Assembly: GCA_963593765.1 (NCBI GenBank)
Contig: CAVBBU010000041.1
Span: 1 to 15,805, forward strand
DNA: 15,805 nt
Reading direction: 5' to 3'
Source: CAVBBU01 sp963593765
GTDB lineage: Bacteria; Bacillota; Clostridia; Lachnospirales; Lachnospiraceae
The notes below the pieces were generated by a model. It searched no databases, was not told where the DNA came from, and worked only from the letters and a program-made list of their open reading frames with translations. Made by a program: the position numbers and the translations under genes. The first letter of the stretch is position 1, and each line of letters starts with the position of its first letter. Below are positions 14,258 through 15,805 of the stretch, in pieces.

Positions 14258-15130
14258 CTATACGCCTAGAGCATCCATATCGCCGCCAAACCTTTGATAT
14301 ATCTTTACCAAAATAAGCGTAAGGGCAATTAATATAATTGATAATGCTGCTCCTAGTGGCCAGTTGTTTCCGCTCTGAAACTGCCTCTCTATAAGATTTC
14401 CTATTACATCAGAATTTCCTCCGCCTAGTATGTCTGATACGAAAAAGTATCCAAGGCATGGAATAAATACCATAAGGCTTCCTGAGAAGATTCCGCTTGA
14501 TGTAAGTGGAAGTATAACCTCAAAGAAGGTAGATACAGGCTTAGCTCCCAAATCAGATGAAGCCTCAAGAAGCGAATCATCTAGCTTTTCTATCGCCGTA
14601 TATAATGGCAAAATCATAAATGGAATAAGGCAATATACCATTCCTAAAATAGTAGTTCCCTGCTTATACAAAAAATCTATAGGCTCGCTTATAAGGCTAA
14701 GCTTCATTAAAATAGAATTTATCCAACCACTGCTTCCAAGTAGATTTCTCCAGCCGTAGATACGGATAAGAGAATTTGTCCAAAATGGAATAATTACAAG
14801 CATATACAAAATTCTTTTTTTCTTACTTTTTGTTCTTGCGATAATATATGAAAATGGATATCCCACAAGAATACAAATTACAGTAGTAAGAAATGCTATC
14901 GCCATAGACTGTATGTATATTCTTATATAGTCAGCATTTGCAAGTCTTATATAATTTTGCAATGTAAAGTCATATGTAACATTGTAAAACTTATCTATAG
15001 AGCAAAAGCTCATTACAGCAACATAGATTAGCGGAACCGCAATAAGCAAAAGCATAATGAGCGTAACAGGTGCTACTGTTATAATAGCCGGCAAGGTATT
15101 TGACCTAAATTCATGCTTTGTTTTATGCAT
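14258..15130 (-). CDS. potB: Polyamine-family ABC transporter permease (PotB-like)
   Basis: A 290-residue membrane subunit with about six hydrophobic segments, starting near residue 15 and ending near 275. Family features are AVPLIYVAVMSFCSIDK at the end of the first segment, IPFWTNSLIRIYGWRNLL in the middle, and the coupling loop LLEASSDLGAKPVSTFFEVI, which docks onto the ATPase. Length is normal for PotB/PotH. The ATG has AGGAGG 5 nt upstream and begins 9 bp after the PotA-like stop. Together with the PotC-like protein it forms the channel of the importer. Confidence 0.93.
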   Translation of the reverse strand: MHKTKHEFRSNTLPAIITVAPVTLIMLLLIAVPLIYVAVMSFCSIDKFYNVTYDFTLQNYIRLANADYIRIYIQSMAIAFLTTVICILVGYPFSYIIARTKSKKKRILYMLVIIPFWTNSLIRIYGWRNLLGSSGWINSILMKLSLISEPIDFLYKQGTTILGMVYCLIPFMILPLYTAIEKLDDSLLEASSDLGAKPVSTFFEVILPLTSSGIFSGSLMVFIPCLGYFFVSDILGGGNSDVIGNLIERQFQSGNNWPLGAALSIILIALTLILVKIYQRFGGDMDALGV

Positions 15131-15139
15131 AAAAACCTC

Positions 15140-15805
15140 CTATGCGAGCTTTATATTACTAAGCTCCTCAAATATATAATGGCTTTCATTGTGAATGAGC
15201 ACTGCATCCTTCACATCCCAGTACGGATAGCATCTGCTGCCTATCTTAGGTAAATCCTGTCCGGCAAGCCTTTCTATCTTTAGCTCATTGCCATTAGGAA
15301 GTGAAACTATGCATTTAAGTACAGAGCCTACATATATATAGTCCTTAACCTGTGCCGTAAGCTCAAAGCCATCTACTGGCTCGGTTGAAAATTTCATCTT
15401 CTCAGGTCTTACAGATATGGTTGCATATTCAAGTAATGAAAAGTCCTCAGGACAGCTTACCGATACGGCACCATTTTCCAGTGTCATAGTAGCGATGCCA
15501 TTTTCAATTTTGGTAATGCAGCCATCATATATATTTGTCTCACCTATAAAGGTAGCTACAAATTTTGTTGCAGGATGCTCGTAAATTTCAGTTGGCGATG
15601 CAAGCTGGTCTATAATTCCATCATGCATTACAGCTATCCTATCGCTCATGGTTAGTGCTTCCTCTTGATCATGCGTTACATATATAAATGTAATGTTGAG
15701 CTTTTTTTGCAGCCTTTTTAATTCAAGCTGCATCTGCTTTCTTAGCTTTAAATCAAGTGCTCCTAGCGGCTCATCAAGCAGGAGAACCTTAGGCTTATTA
15801 ATAAG
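15140..15805 (-). CDS. potA: Polyamine-family ABC transporter ATP-binding protein (PotA-like), N-terminus outside window
   Basis: The C-terminal 221 residues of the transport ATPase; the gene runs past the right edge of the window in frame, so Walker A and the signature motif are not visible. At the edge the frame reads PKVLLLDEPLGALDLKLRKQ, giving Walker B and the D-loop. The switch histidine is in YVTHDQEEALTMSDR, followed by the regulatory region (ATKFVATFIGETN) and a TOBE domain containing ISVRPEKM. This is the CUT2/PotA/MalK-like class with the DQEEA motif. An internal Met (15733) is not the start, because the Walker B motif lies upstream of it. The promoter of the long gene train must lie beyond 15805 or further upstream. 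Confidence 0.93.
   Translation of the reverse strand, partial: LINKPKVLLLDEPLGALDLKLRKQMQLELKRLQKKLNITFIYVTHDQEEALTMSDRIAVMHDGIIDQLASPTEIYEHPATKFVATFIGETNIYDGCITKIENGIATMTLENGAVSVSCPEDFSLLEYATISVRPEKMKFSTEPVDGFELTAQVKDYIYVGSVLKCIVSLPNGNELKIERLAGQDLPKIGSRCYPYWDVKDAVLIHNESHYIFEELSNIKLA

Noticed and set aside
1..15805. Mobile element, phage, CRISPR array, tRNA or rRNA
   Set aside because: I saw no transposase, integrase, terminal repeats, regularly spaced repeats or cloverleaf sequence, and codon use looks uniform across the window.

Overview
The window reads as ordinary chromosome from an AT-rich, low-GC anaerobic Firmicute, most likely a Clostridia/Lachnospiraceae-type bacterium. The evidence is heavy use of ATA (Ile) and AGA (Arg) codons, strong AGGAGG-type ribosome binding sites before nearly every gene, lipoprotein signal peptides, iron-sulfur-rich redox enzymes and an iron-dependent alcohol dehydrogenase. 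Every supported gene lies on the minus strand, so transcription runs from high to low coordinates. I see no insertion sequence, phage gene, CRISPR array, tRNA or rRNA.

Region A (15805 down to 5358) is one tightly packed gene train of eleven genes. It starts with a polyamine-family ABC transporter: the ATPase (potA-like, its N-terminus lying outside the window), two permeases (potB- and potC-like) and a lipoprotein binding protein (potD-like). Next come two tandem paralogs of the ornithine cyclodeaminase/mu-crystallin family. These are followed by four subunits that resemble, in pieces, the opine oxidase / HcnABC / sarcosine oxidase type of amine dehydrogenase: a small [2Fe-2S] protein, an FAD/NAD oxidoreductase carrying an extra two-cluster ferredoxin module, a BFD-like [2Fe-2S] protein and a DAO-family flavoprotein. 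An iron-containing alcohol dehydrogenase ends the train. The simplest reading is an anaerobic pathway that imports a cationic amine or amino-acid derivative, oxidises its C-N bond, handles the imine or ketimine, passes electrons through Fe-S clusters, and disposes of a released aldehyde as an alcohol. The substrate cannot be read from the sequence.

Region B (5357 to about 4150) holds a HAD phosphatase gene with its own promoter, which contains a 20-bp palindrome. Immediately downstream is a structured RNA of about 180 nt with a consensus promoter (TTGAAA, 17 bp, TATAAT), a long closing stem and a downstream hairpin. It fits a 6S RNA (ssrS).

Region C (4151 to 1) holds an AI-2E family membrane protein, a glutamine-type amino-acid ABC transporter (binding lipoprotein, permease, ATPase) and a SEC-C zinc-motif protein. 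It ends with a clear intrinsic terminator at the left edge.
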